A DNA stretch of 25,571 bases, taken from positions 1-25,571 of IMG/VR virus record IMGVR_UViG_3300042451_001946; one strand, 5' to 3'. Below the pieces are notes generated by a model that was given only the letters and a program-made list of their open reading frames with translations, searched no databases and was not told the DNA's origin. Positions 10,271 through 17,728 of the stretch are shown here, piece after piece. The stretch is from a virus. The translations under genes and the position numbers were made by a program. Each line of letters starts with the position of its first letter. The stretch's first letter is position 1.

Positions 10271-12615
10271 TGCCAGAATCTGGCTTGCTTGGCTATCCGG
10301 GCAAGGGGCCACCGGTTGACCTTGACCCCAATACGCAACTGTTTACGTCTAGTGGTACGTGGACAAAGCCTGCCGACTGCCAGTGGGTGAGGGTCATTCT
10401 TGTCGGTGGTGGCGGAGGCGGCGGCGGGGGCGGACGAGGTACGAGTGTTGCCGGTTCGCAAAGCGCTGCGGGCGCCGGTGGCGGTGGTGCGGGGATGTCA
10501 TTTATTGACGTGCCTGCCGGTTTGCTGCCTTCCACTGTGCCAATCACTATTGGGGCTGGCGGTTCTGGGGGTAGCGGTTCAACTACTGCTAACACTCTTG
10601 GTTCAAACGGTTCGAGTGGTGGCACTTCTACTTTCGGAGACATTCTTTCTGCTTCTGGCGGGAATGGTGGCTCAAATAACACTGTCGTTGCTACTGGCAC
10701 TGGTGGGAGTGGCCATTTGCTTGGAGGGGCTGGCAGCACTGCATTTTTTGGCCAGTCAAACACATCTATCTCATTTGCAACTGCTGGCGGTGCTGGCGGT
10801 GGAGCACCGTCATCCGGAGGTGTTGACATCGGCACGACACCAGCGGGTTGCGCCAATTCCGCAAGATCCCCATTCCTAGAACCACAAAAATATGGTTTGA
10901 TTGGACAAGCGGGCCACGGAGGCGGTTTTAACATTTTTGGAACTCGCATTAACACCGTTTCCAATGGCACTTTTGGCAATGGTGGTGGAGGAGGAGGAGG
11001 AGGTAAATCCGACTTAAATGGTGAAACCGGTGGTTCGGGCGGCGACGGCTACTGCCTTGTCGTGGCTTACGGCACACGATCGAAACCTGTTGATGTTCAA
11101 GAATTTACGACTAGTGGGCAGTGGAATAAGCCTACTGATCCGAGGCTTTCAACGGCTCGGGTGTTCGTGATTGGTGGCGGTGGCGGTGGGGGGTCGGGCC
11201 GCAGGTGGGACCGCAACAACGGTGCACGTTTGACGGGTTCGTATTTGGGTCTGTCTTCAGGTTCCGCTTCCGCTTATGCTTCCGCACCGGACTCTGCGGC
11301 ACTGTCAATCACAGGCGACATTGACATCCAAGCAAAAATTGCAGCGTTCAGTTGGTGTGAAGGCGATCGCATTATTTACCAAAACAACATTCAGAATCGC
11401 TCAATTGTTTCAAAATGGACCACAACGGGAAATCAACGCTCATACGATTTGTCAATAAACTCTTACGGTCAACTCATACTTGGCTGGTCAAATAACGGAA
11501 CTACAGAAAACTCAATTATTGCAGACGCCACCCTTGATTTTCAAAGCATGACCGTGAAATGGGTGCGCGCAACTCTTGATGTCGACAATGGGGCATCAGG
11601 CCGTACCGCCAAGTTTTATACGTCTGACGACGGAAGCACATGGAGCCAACTCGGCACGAACCGTGTTGTTGCGGGAACAACTGCTATTTTTGACTCTACC
11701 TCCATTTTAAAAGTTGGCAGTTTGACTGTAGGGACCACGGCCAACAAATTTGAAGGGCACATTCACAGGGTCATTATTAAAAATGGCTACGACGGCGCAG
11801 GAACAACTGTTTTTGATGCTAATTTCGAAACGGCGACAGCAGGTGCAGCAACTTTTACTGAATCTTCCGCTAATGCTGCAACCGTAACGATCAATAATCA
11901 ATCAACGAACGTGTGTGGTGGCGCTGGAGGAGCAGGCGGCGGAGTTTCATACTCTGAAATCCCACTCGTTTTATTGCCAGCAACCGTGGATGTAACTGTC
12001 GGTCTTGGCGGTGCCGGTGGCGCAGGCAAAACTGTGGATTACAGCAACGGAAGTCATGGTTCTTGGGGAGGAAAATCTTCTTTTGGAGGGCTCTGCGACG
12101 CCTTAGGCGGACAGTGCGGTTACGGTGGGTGCGCCCCAACGGGAGTAAACGCTATTGGGAGAGGTTCGAGCATTTACGCAATGGAGTACACCTCTTATAA
12201 CCCCGGCACTTTGACCGGTGGAGGGAACTCGGGTTTGGGCGGCACTACTACCGGCGGTTCTTCAGCCACCACCACACACTTGGGTTGTTTTATTACGGGT
12301 GGCGGTGGTGGTGGGGCTGGCATCAATTCCAGTGGAACAAGTGGAGCGGGCGGAACGTCACCCCGATCTTTGGGTTATGGAACCATTAGCAGTGCAACGG
12401 CTGCGGCAAGTGATGGTGCAACCATTTACCCGACCACGCTCGGCATGTTCGGTTCAACGGGTGGTGGCGGAGGCAACAGCAACGCCGCTTCGGTCAACGG
12501 AGGCAATGGGGTGAAAGGCTCTGGCGGCGGTGGTGGGGCGGCCACAACGACTGGCACGACCTCGGGCGCTGGTGGCAACGGTGGCGACGGATACGTCGTG
12601 GTGGTGTGCGTCTGA
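10270..12615 (+). CDS. Glycine-rich fibre with inserted LamG-like domain
   Basis: I start this gene at ATG 10270 (781 residues), where it shares one base with the previous stop; an upstream ATG at 10192 lies wholly inside the preceding gene. Two units begin with the same signature, FTSSGTWTKP (about residue 25) and FTTSGQWNKP (about 279), followed by a strand and a run of glycines, typical of glycine-rich phage receptor-binding tips. The second unit is interrupted: between GGGGGGGSG (about 303) and GGAGGAGGG (about 552) lies a ~225-residue domain with strands such as RSYDLSINSYGQLILGWS and KFEGHIHRVIIKNG, resembling LamG/concanavalin-like sugar-binding folds. The product is probably a receptor-binding fibre. 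It ends GDGYVVVVCV and is coupled to the next gene by TGATG. Confidence 0.75.
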   Translation: MPESGLLGYPGKGPPVDLDPNTQLFTSSGTWTKPADCQWVRVILVGGGGGGGGGGRGTSVAGSQSAAGAGGGGAGMSFIDVPAGLLPSTVPITIGAGGSGGSGSTTANTLGSNGSSGGTSTFGDILSASGGNGGSNNTVVATGTGGSGHLLGGAGSTAFFGQSNTSISFATAGGAGGGAPSSGGVDIGTTPAGCANSARSPFLEPQKYGLIGQAGHGGGFNIFGTRINTVSNGTFGNGGGGGGGGKSDLNGETGGSGGDGYCLVVAYGTRSKPVDVQEFTTSGQWNKPTDPRLSTARVFVIGGGGGGGSGRRWDRNNGARLTGSYLGLSSGSASAYASAPDSAALSITGDIDIQAKIAAFSWCEGDRIIYQNNIQNRSIVSKWTTTGNQRSYDLSINSYGQLILGWSNNGTTENSIIADATLDFQSMTVKWVRATLDVDNGASGRTAKFYTSDDGSTWSQLGTNRVVAGTTAIFDSTSILKVGSLTVGTTANKFEGHIHRVIIKNGYDGAGTTVFDANFETATAGAATFTESSANAATVTINNQSTNVCGGAGGAGGGVSYSEIPLVLLPATVDVTVGLGGAGGAGKTVDYSNGSHGSWGGKSSFGGLCDALGGQCGYGGCAPTGVNAIGRGSSIYAMEYTSYNPGTLTGGGNSGLGGTTTGGSSATTTHLGCFITGGGGGGAGINSSGTSGAGGTSPRSLGYGTISSATAAASDGATIYPTTLGMFGSTGGGGGNSNAASVNGGNGVKGSGGGGGAATTTGTTSGAGGNGGDGYVVVVCV

Positions 12616-12806
12616 TGGTCTACCTAGTGATCGCCAACAATGTTTGCGTTAACCGCATCACCTACGACGGCGGCGACTGGTCACCACCCTCCGGCACGAC
12701 CATTGAACCCGAAGGCGAGCAAATGGTTGACATCGGTTGGGTTCGTGTTGGCGGGGTGTGGGGTCCTGCGCCTGTTGTTGATGTTGAAGAAACAGACCAA
12801 AGTTAA
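12615..12806 (+). CDS. Small fibre-companion protein
   Basis: I choose ATG 12615, which overlaps the fibre stop by one base (TGATG), giving 63 residues; an upstream GTG at 12606 is possible but adds only three residues inside the fibre gene. The sequence (YLVIANNVCVNRITYDGGDWSPPSG, then DIGWVRVGGVWGPAP) has the 'GW.y..G.w..P' ending seen in small phage proteins encoded right after fibre genes, often thought to be fibre chaperones or tip caps. Function is inferred only from position and this motif. It is the last gene of the + strand tail block; a promoter-like region follows. Confidence 0.55.
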   Translation: MVYLVIANNVCVNRITYDGGDWSPPSGTTIEPEGEQMVDIGWVRVGGVWGPAPVVDVEETDQS

Positions 12807-12824
12807 AGCATTGGCTTAACAAAT

Positions 12825-12854
12825 TTGTGGCTTTAAAACCAAAACTGGTATACT
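12825..12854 (+). promoter_or_regulatory. Putative promoter before the endolysin gene
   Basis: TATACT (12849-12854) is a strong -10 box and is preceded by TGG, an extended -10 element. The -35 at 18 bases is TTGTGG (12825-12830), a partial match. The start would be near 12861, just before the hairpin at 12864, giving a leader of about 60 bases to the ATG at 12921. Confidence 0.55.
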
Positions 12855-12863
12855 AGAAACCTG

Positions 12864-12890
12864 CGACCGCTCCCCCAATAGGGGCGGTCG
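12864..12890 (+). terminator. GC-rich hairpin: terminator or 5' leader structure
   Basis: CGACCGCTCC pairs with GGGGCGGTCG (10 bp, one G-T wobble) around a 7-base loop and is followed by TTTGCATTAT. It may end transcription from the tail block. It also lies just after the predicted start of the local promoter, so it could be an attenuator or mRNA-protecting 5' hairpin. The T-run is short, so termination may be partial. Confidence 0.5.
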
Positions 12891-12920
12891 TTTGCATTAT
12901 AGGCCGACCTAGGAGGATCA

Positions 12921-13475
12921 ATGTCCACCAGCCGCAAACCCAGCAAACCCCTTACTATCGTCACCCTTCTACTATTCGCAGGAATCGCAATGTTCGTGCT
13001 CACCGCACCAAGCATCGCCCCCGAGCCGCCACCCACAGCGGCACCACCCGTCGAAACAACGACACAACCCCCAACAACTCTCCCACCAACAACGGTGCCA
13101 CCAACAACCGCACCACCCGCAACAGTTGCACCCGCAACCGTGCCACCAACAACAACCCCACCGGCACCACCCACAACCGCACCACCAGCACAAACCATCG
13201 AATACGAACCCGGCAGCATCGAAAACATGATCTGTGCCGCATTCGGTGACCAATGCTCAAAAGCCCTATCAGTAGTCCACTGCGAAAGCCGGTTCAACCC
13301 CGGAACAGTCGGAGCCGCAGGCGAACGCGGACTATTCCAAATCCACCCCGTTCACATCCCCTACCTTTCCGACCGTGGAATGTCTTGGGAAGCAATGTTC
13401 GACCCAGCCTCAAACATCGCTTACGCCCACGACCTTTACAGTCGTTCAGGTTGGGGGCCATGGACATGCGCGTAA
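12921..13475 (+). CDS. Endolysin: membrane-anchored SLT/lysozyme-like muramidase
   Basis: The 184-residue protein has three parts. Residues 11-33 are a hydrophobic segment after a basic start (SRKPSKP), so it is a signal anchor or export signal. Residues 34-92 are a proline/threonine-rich linker of PPTT-type repeats, suited to crossing a cell wall. Residues 95-184 resemble the transglycosylase/lysozyme-like fold: HCESRFNP with E122 as probable catalytic glutamate, then GAAGERGLFQIHP and DPASNIAYAHDLYSRSGWGPWTC. Four cysteines (105, 112, 121, 183) could form two disulfides, fitting an extracytoplasmic location. This catalytic domain is also seen in resuscitation-promoting-factor-like and virion lysozymes, so an entry role is possible. 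AGGAGG, 6-7 bases before ATG, is a strong ribosome site. Confidence 0.75.
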   Translation: MSTSRKPSKPLTIVTLLLFAGIAMFVLTAPSIAPEPPPTAAPPVETTTQPPTTLPPTTVPPTTAPPATVAPATVPPTTTPPAPPTTAPPAQTIEYEPGSIENMICAAFGDQCSKALSVVHCESRFNPGTVGAAGERGLFQIHPVHIPYLSDRGMSWEAMFDPASNIAYAHDLYSRSGWGPWTCA

Positions 13476-13490
13476 TATAAGGTTTCCCGC

Positions 13491-13682
13491 ATGGAAATTG
13501 GTGTTGATTCCTCAGAACTGATTGATGCCCTTTCAACAAAAATTGCAAAGTTGGTAGTTGAGTTGGAAACAACGCGTCTTGCGCTAATGAAGGCTCAAAA
13601 AGCAATTGTTGAACTTGAGGGTGTCGCTGTTCGTGACGGCAGTGTTGATCCTCTTCCGTATGCGCCGGGGATTCAACGATGA
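13491..13682 (+). CDS. Small coiled-coil protein, unknown
   Basis: This 63-residue product is mostly one predicted helix (about residues 8-46, heptad-like IDALSTKIAKLVVELETTRLALMK) with a short non-helical tail. It may oligomerise; no function is recognisable. It starts 15 bases after the endolysin stop, with an AAGG about 11 bases before the ATG, and its stop overlaps the next start as ATGA. The composition changes here from A/C-rich (endolysin) to G/T-rich. Confidence 0.5.
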   Translation: MEIGVDSSELIDALSTKIAKLVVELETTRLALMKAQKAIVELEGVAVRDGSVDPLPYAPGIQR

Positions 13683-14005
13683 CTGCTGTTGATGCTGATG
13701 TGGTGTGGCATAACGACGGCCACGTCATGCTTTTGCAGTTAAATCGTTCTGAAATTCAGGCTTTGTATGTTTCGTGCCCTGAGGAGGGAGCCTGTCAACA
13801 TCCTGTTCATGGCTGCATGGTCAGGTATTTCATGTTGCGGTTTGGTCTTGAATGCAACGTTGGTGTTGCCCCACCTTCACCCGAAATGCCGATTGCTTGG
13901 AGTCTTGTAGGCGATCCGCATGATCTTGATGCGGCCCAAGTTTGGATTATTCCAACAGCGGATGAGGCGTTCGCTGCTTGGCTGATCACTCAAGATGGTG
14001 GTTAG
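13679..14005 (+). CDS. Unknown small protein, Cys-containing
   Basis: The 108-residue product has an N-terminal strand region (VVWHNDGHVMLLQLNRSEIQALYVSC), a CPEEGACQHPVHGC segment with three cysteines and two histidines that could bind a metal (about residues 33-46), and a C-terminal VWIIPTADEAFAAWLI. I do not recognise a family. The start overlaps the previous stop (ATGA). Its stop codon overlaps the stop codon of the opposite-strand gene at 14002 (TTAG read both ways), so the two transcripts converge without a terminator between them. Confidence 0.5.
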   Translation: MTAVDADVVWHNDGHVMLLQLNRSEIQALYVSCPEEGACQHPVHGCMVRYFMLRFGLECNVGVAPPSPEMPIAWSLVGDPHDLDAAQVWIIPTADEAFAAWLITQDGG

Positions 14006-15069
14006 GCGGACTTAAGGACGGGTCGGACGGCAGGGGTGAACTTACCTGCATCGGCGGCAACAAGAGTTTGAGACACCCATCGAAGCACCAGTTTGCGGTC
14101 TCCTGTGCGGGGACCAGTCCAGTACCGGTGCCAGTGAGCACGCCGCAGATGCGGAGTAACTGCCCTACCTGTGGGGTCACTGGCGGTACTGGCAGCACGA
14201 GCGTTGCGTAGTACCGCCCCCACCCGGTAGCCAAGATAATGGACATTCGGAGCGTGAGCCGGACCGACGCGACGCCCCCCCACAACGGGTTCCGGAATCT
14301 CTTCCAAATCGGGATCCGCCGCAGATATATAAAGCATGAGGTTCACGGCAAGAAAAAACAGGTCGCTCGCTGATTTCCATTCGTGCATAATTGTTTGCTC
14401 GTCAAAACAGTAGTCACGGTCGTGGAGATGCAACTTCTGCAAGTTGACGGTTGTGGCATTGGAAAGTTTTTTCCAGTGTTCTTCGCTTTCAAGTGGTAGC
14501 AACTCCCAAAACTCGCCCAATGGGACAGTGAACGTGATGGACATGGTGCGACCAGTTTCCTGTTCGTGGCCCACCGCAGTCATCCAAATACTTGGCAATA
14601 CGTTTTTTCGGGCGTCTGTGGCTTTGTGTTCGTGTACGAGAATGCCGTCAAACACCATGAGTGTTGGCGGCTGGTCAAGTTCGGGTGTCATGGCATGGAT
14701 CTGCGGCTTAGGAAATACGAAGTAGCCGATGTTGTGAGGCCGACGCAAAAAAACTTCATGGGGGGTTTCGCCATCAGGTAGTGGTGTGGCGACAAGTTCT
14801 TCACTGAGGTCGGGGTCGACGAGGTAGGTTGCTTTGCCTTGTTTTGCCCATGCGTCGATGGACTCACCGATTAGGTCGTGTTGGGACACGTTCAATTCGG
14901 TTTTGCGGTTGGTGATGCTGGCCCGGTATCGCATGAGGAAAGCGTTGGCGGTGAGCGCTGGTCCGACTTGTTGTTCCCATTTTCTTTTGGTTTTTGCTAG
15001 TACGTGTTTGGATCCCATAAGAAAAGAATAGTCCGACGTCAACAATTTGGCAAATCCGCCTGCTATCAC
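14002..15069 (-). CDS. AcrVA2-like protein (putative anti-CRISPR family)
   Basis: The 355-residue product ends with PHLRRAHWHRYWTGPR followed by a strand, LVLRW (about residues 306-331). As I recall it, AcrVA2 from Moraxella mobile elements (about 322 residues) ends in the same arrangement: PH.RR.HWH.YW, then a strand with RW. Other parts correspond in order: a hydrophobic helix then AADPDLEEIP near residue 250 (AcrVA2 has AEPDI), a YLGYRVGAVLR segment, and a VFLRRP...YFVFP region near residue 125. AcrVA2 lowers Cas12a levels by acting during Cas12a synthesis. The wider family occurs in many plasmids and phages, where targets are mostly unknown, so family membership is better supported than function. 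The start is GTG at 15069, overlapping the winged-helix gene's stop by 4 bases; ATG 15018 is an alternative. Confidence 0.6.
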   Translation of the reverse strand: MIAGGFAKLLTSDYSFLMGSKHVLAKTKRKWEQQVGPALTANAFLMRYRASITNRKTELNVSQHDLIGESIDAWAKQGKATYLVDPDLSEELVATPLPDGETPHEVFLRRPHNIGYFVFPKPQIHAMTPELDQPPTLMVFDGILVHEHKATDARKNVLPSIWMTAVGHEQETGRTMSITFTVPLGEFWELLPLESEEHWKKLSNATTVNLQKLHLHDRDYCFDEQTIMHEWKSASDLFFLAVNLMLYISAADPDLEEIPEPVVGGRRVGPAHAPNVHYLGYRVGAVLRNARAASTASDPTGRAVTPHLRRAHWHRYWTGPRTGDRKLVLRWVSQTLVAADAGKFTPAVRPVLKSA

Positions 15070-15470
15070 CCCTGCTGATCTACGGCTTTTTCCCTTAAAT
15101 AAGCGGATACTGAAGCGTATCTAACAATATCCGGATGACTGTTAACGCCTTGGGCATTAACCTCATAAGTATTACGACCATTGACTTTTGTTCTTGCTAT
15201 GACATTAGAAGCAACCAATTTACCCACCGATTTAGCGACATTCGCCTCAGTAACACCCAAAGCAACAGAAATCTCACGCAAAGTCACATGCGGATTTTCG
15301 GCAACAATAACCAAAACCCGACCAGCCGGAGTCAAGATAGCCAAAGCATCTCGCGGTGTGTAAGCGATGATTCTCTGCTCATCCAACGCCCTTAAAACTG
15401 CTTCCGCCACATCAGCCGCACCAGTAGAACCCGCCGACTCAACAGCGGCCTCCAGAGGGCGACGCAGCAC
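15066..15470 (-). CDS. Winged-helix (MarR-like) transcription regulator
   Basis: The 134-residue product holds a winged-helix DNA-binding domain at about residues 38-112: PRDALAILTPAGRVLVIVAENPHVTLREISVALGVTEANVAKSVGKLVASNVIARTKVNGRNTYEV, with a helix-turn-helix (LREISVALGVTEANVAKSVGKLVA) and a wing (RTKVNGRNTYEV). I choose GTG 15470 because AGGAGG lies 6 bases upstream; an in-frame GTG at 15518 adds 16 residues but has no ribosome site. It is the first gene of a two-gene operon, overlapping the AcrVA2-like gene by 4 bases (GTGA). Regulators next to anti-CRISPR genes (Aca proteins) often repress their own operon; that role here is inference from position. The family is also common as a general phage regulator. 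Confidence 0.65.
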   Translation of the reverse strand: MLRRPLEAAVESAGSTGAADVAEAVLRALDEQRIIAYTPRDALAILTPAGRVLVIVAENPHVTLREISVALGVTEANVAKSVGKLVASNVIARTKVNGRNTYEVNAQGVNSHPDIVRYASVSAYLREKAVDQQG

Positions 15471-15564
15471 GTGATCCCTCCTGCTGTCATGGCGTTCAAT
15501 GGCATCCTGTGAGTCCACAAAAAGCGAGTCTATACTCCCCTGAACTTGTCATGGGCCATCACCA
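15471..15564. promoter_or_regulatory. Divergent promoter/operator region
   Basis: The gap separates the leftward regulator operon from the rightward 15565 gene. TATACT (15531-15536, +) and TATAGA (15529-15534, -) overlap within GAGTCTATACTC, so both directions could share one -10 region. Neither -35 is convincing. TGTCATGG occurs at 15485-15492 and 15547-15554, flanking the boxes, and is a candidate operator for the winged-helix protein. Confidence 0.35.
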
Positions 15565-15798
15565 ATGAAGACTTCTCAAAACACTTCCGACGCTTTCCGC
15601 TACGTTTCCGGACCGCTATTCCTTGCTTTGTGCGCTGCCGGGTACAACGCCCTCGCTTTTAAGCATCGGCGTCCAACAATTAGCGACGGTGTGAGATGGG
15701 TAGCAAATCAAGGTGGTGGGGCGGAAGTGGCGGGAGCAATCATTGGTGGGCTTTTAGCCCATTGGCTTTTAAACAATGGACAGGAGAAGAACCATTGA
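15565..15798 (+). CDS. Small two-helix membrane protein, unknown
   Basis: The 77-residue product has two hydrophobic stretches (about residues 14-31, YVSGPLFLALCAAGYNAL, and 52-68, GAEVAGAIIGGLLAHWL) around a basic loop (KHRRP). I do not recognise it; holin-like, exclusion or regulatory roles are all possible. No ribosome site precedes the ATG. The only nearby signal is the TATACT box about 29 bases upstream. Its stop overlaps the TTG start of the next gene. Confidence 0.5.
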   Translation: MKTSQNTSDAFRYVSGPLFLALCAAGYNALAFKHRRPTISDGVRWVANQGGGAEVAGAIIGGLLAHWLLNNGQEKNH

Positions 15799-16049
15799 CC
15801 GATCTAAAAGACCGTCTTGCCTTACTCGAAATCGCACCGCAAAACCGACCATGCCCAGTCCAAGCACTACTTGATCAGTTGGATCCAGAAACAGCAGAAC
15901 TTTTGGACCGCCTGCTGCTGGAAAGCAGCAAATCCATCCGGTCAATTCACTCCGAACTCACATCATCCGGAATTCGCATCGCACGCGAATCCCTATCCAA
16001 CTACCGCAACGGCTTAGGTCGGTGCGCAGTCAAAAGGATAAACCAATGA
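15795..16049 (+). CDS. Small HTH-like DNA-binding protein, actinophage type
   Basis: I choose TTG 15795, which overlaps the previous stop (TTGA) and has GGAG 8 bases upstream, giving 84 residues; an upstream ATG at 15696 would overlap most of the preceding gene. The protein is all-helical: ALLDQLDPETAELLDRLL, then SKSIRSIHSELTSSGIRIARESLSNYRNGLGRCAV, the second part resembling a helix-turn-helix with a basic end. Similar small proteins with '(L)D.ED...L..AL.......I...L...G...S...V..HR.G.C' occur in actinophages near terminase and nuclease genes. The role is probably DNA-binding. It is coupled to the metallophosphoesterase by ATGA. Confidence 0.55.
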   Translation: MTDLKDRLALLEIAPQNRPCPVQALLDQLDPETAELLDRLLLESSKSIRSIHSELTSSGIRIARESLSNYRNGLGRCAVKRINQ

Positions 16050-17278
16050 GTAAGCCCCCCAAGAGCCTCACCGAACGGTTGGCTTCACTAGAAAACGCCG
16101 AAGAAATCCCTGAAGCCACACGAGACAAAACTATTCCGGCGGGCTGGGAACCCGGTGTCATCTGGGAAGGAACCCACGGAACAATCACAACGGGGGCAGT
16201 AGACAGCCTACCCGGAGAATGGGACGACCTTCTCCGGGCAAGAGGGCTGGACCCAGAAATTTACGAAGTTGTTGGAGACACCATGCGTTGGTGCTCATGG
16301 GACGGATGGAAACGCGACGAACAAGGTGAACAGGCAGTAAGCACAATCCAGTACTCGTTCAAAGCGGAAATCCGTAAAAAGTGTGCCCCTCTAGCCATCC
16401 CAGAAGAGTGCTATCAGGCAGTCCGCAAGGCTAAAAGTGGCAAGAAGCCAAAGCCCACCGGAGACGCCACTTTTGTCGTTGCTTTGTCAGACTGGCAAGC
16501 AGGAAACTGTGACGGTGGCGGAATCGAAGCCCAAGCCGAAGCCGCAGCACAACTAGTTGAATCTATCCCACAAAGGCTTGCGGACCTACGGCGCAGCGGC
16601 AACAACATCGGAACCGTCTGCATCGCAGGACTAGGGGACCTCGTCGAAAACTGCTCAGGATTCTACCCATCACAACAATTCAGAGTCGAACTAGACAGAC
16701 GAGACCAAGTCAAATTCGTACGCAGAGCAGTACGAGACATCTTCATGGCCGTCGCCCCCCACGCCAACCAAATCGTAGGTGTAGCAGTACCCGGAAACCA
16801 CGGCGAAAACCGGCAAAACGGCAAATCGTTCACATCGCCACACGACAACGACGACGTCGCAACATTCGAACAAGTAGCCGAAATCCTTGCAGCCAACAAA
16901 GACGCCTACGGGCACATCGGATGGCGACTCACCAGAGACGAAATCGCTGTCAGCATGAACCTATCCGGACAAAACGTCGCATTCACACACGGCCACGTCC
17001 CCCGACCCAAAGGCAACGCCGCCGAAACCCTATGGGGATGGTGGGAAAAGCAAACAATGGGTCGCAAATACGCAGGAGTAGCAGACTCAAACATCCTGCT
17101 CGCAGGCCACTACCACCACCTCAACGTCAAAGAACAACTAGGGCGCACCGTATTCATCGCCCCAAGCCTCACCCAAGTCTCCGAATACTACGGAGACCAA
17201 ACAGGGGTACTCACACGATACGGAACACTCAGCATGGTCCTCAACCATGACGGGTGGGGAGAAATGACCCTCCTATAA
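16046..17278 (+). CDS. Calcineurin-like metallophosphoesterase
   Basis: The 410-residue protein carries the metal-binding motifs of the calcineurin-like phosphoesterase superfamily in order: SDWQAG (about residue 147; DWQ in place of the usual DxH), GLGDLVEN (about 196), PGNHGEN (about 249), FTHGH (about 312) and LAGHYHHL (about 352). The superfamily includes SbcD/Mre11 nucleases and phosphodiesterases; phages use such enzymes in DNA metabolism or in defence against host nucleotide signals, and the sequence does not decide which. The N-terminal ~130 residues contain WEPGVIWEG and MRWCSWDGWKRD, seen in phage members of this group. I choose ATG 16046 (overlapping the previous stop, AAAGGA upstream) over GTG 16022. 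The coding strand is strongly A/C-rich. Confidence 0.8.
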   Translation: MSKPPKSLTERLASLENAEEIPEATRDKTIPAGWEPGVIWEGTHGTITTGAVDSLPGEWDDLLRARGLDPEIYEVVGDTMRWCSWDGWKRDEQGEQAVSTIQYSFKAEIRKKCAPLAIPEECYQAVRKAKSGKKPKPTGDATFVVALSDWQAGNCDGGGIEAQAEAAAQLVESIPQRLADLRRSGNNIGTVCIAGLGDLVENCSGFYPSQQFRVELDRRDQVKFVRRAVRDIFMAVAPHANQIVGVAVPGNHGENRQNGKSFTSPHDNDDVATFEQVAEILAANKDAYGHIGWRLTRDEIAVSMNLSGQNVAFTHGHVPRPKGNAAETLWGWWEKQTMGRKYAGVADSNILLAGHYHHLNVKEQLGRTVFIAPSLTQVSEYYGDQTGVLTRYGTLSMVLNHDGWGEMTLL

Positions 17279-17329
17279 AGCCAAACAGCAACACCACCTT
17301 TCACCCCACCCACCAACACAGGACCCACC

Positions 17330-17728
17330 ATGAACAACAAACCCCGCCGCCGCCCACTCATGGCCATCCAAAAACCAGCCACCCCCACCAAAAAGCGGGC
17401 TACTAACAAATCCACGACCCCAAAACCCGCCAACACTCCTACAGGGGGAGAGCAAACAAACACAGGGGAAGCAAACCCCCACCAATGGCCCATCATCGAA
17501 ATCCTATGGGTAGACGCAGTAGCAGACGGACTCCTCGAATGGATGGACCCACAAGACACCGAAAACATCAAACCAGTCCAATCCCTAGTAGTCGGCTACC
17601 TCCTCCACCAAACCGACACACACACCACCGTCGCATCCCTCATAAACGAAGAATCAACAGCACACATCCTCTGCATCCCAAACCAAATCATCCTCAAAAC
17701 CCGCCACTGGCAAGGAACACCCCAGTGA
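17330..17728 (+). CDS. Small phage protein with basic low-complexity N-terminus
   Basis: The 132-residue product begins with ~48 residues rich in K, P, T and N (KPATPTKKRATNKSTTPKP) that are probably disordered. The folded part (about 52-128, PIIEILWVDAVADGLLEWMDP, then VQSLVVGYLLHQTDTHTTVASLIN and HILCIPNQIILKTRHW) resembles a widespread small phage protein of unknown function with the pattern 'v.W.DA...W......P..v.tvGyl......v.la.......IP...I'. The start is ATG 17330 with no clear ribosome site; the 51-base gap before it is nearly free of G. It overlaps the WhiB gene by 4 bases. Confidence 0.6.
   Translation: MNNKPRRRPLMAIQKPATPTKKRATNKSTTPKPANTPTGGEQTNTGEANPHQWPIIEILWVDAVADGLLEWMDPQDTENIKPVQSLVVGYLLHQTDTHTTVASLINEESTAHILCIPNQIILKTRHWQGTPQ

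Noticed and set aside
15696-15794. Upstream ATG for the small HTH-like gene
   Set aside because: It would overlap the membrane-protein gene by about 100 bases; TTG 15795 has GGAG at good spacing and the usual stop-start overlap.
17485-17724. N-terminal extension of the WhiB gene from ATG 17485
   Set aside because: It overlaps the preceding gene and translates to H/R/P/N-rich nonsense; GTG 17725 overlaps the preceding stop.
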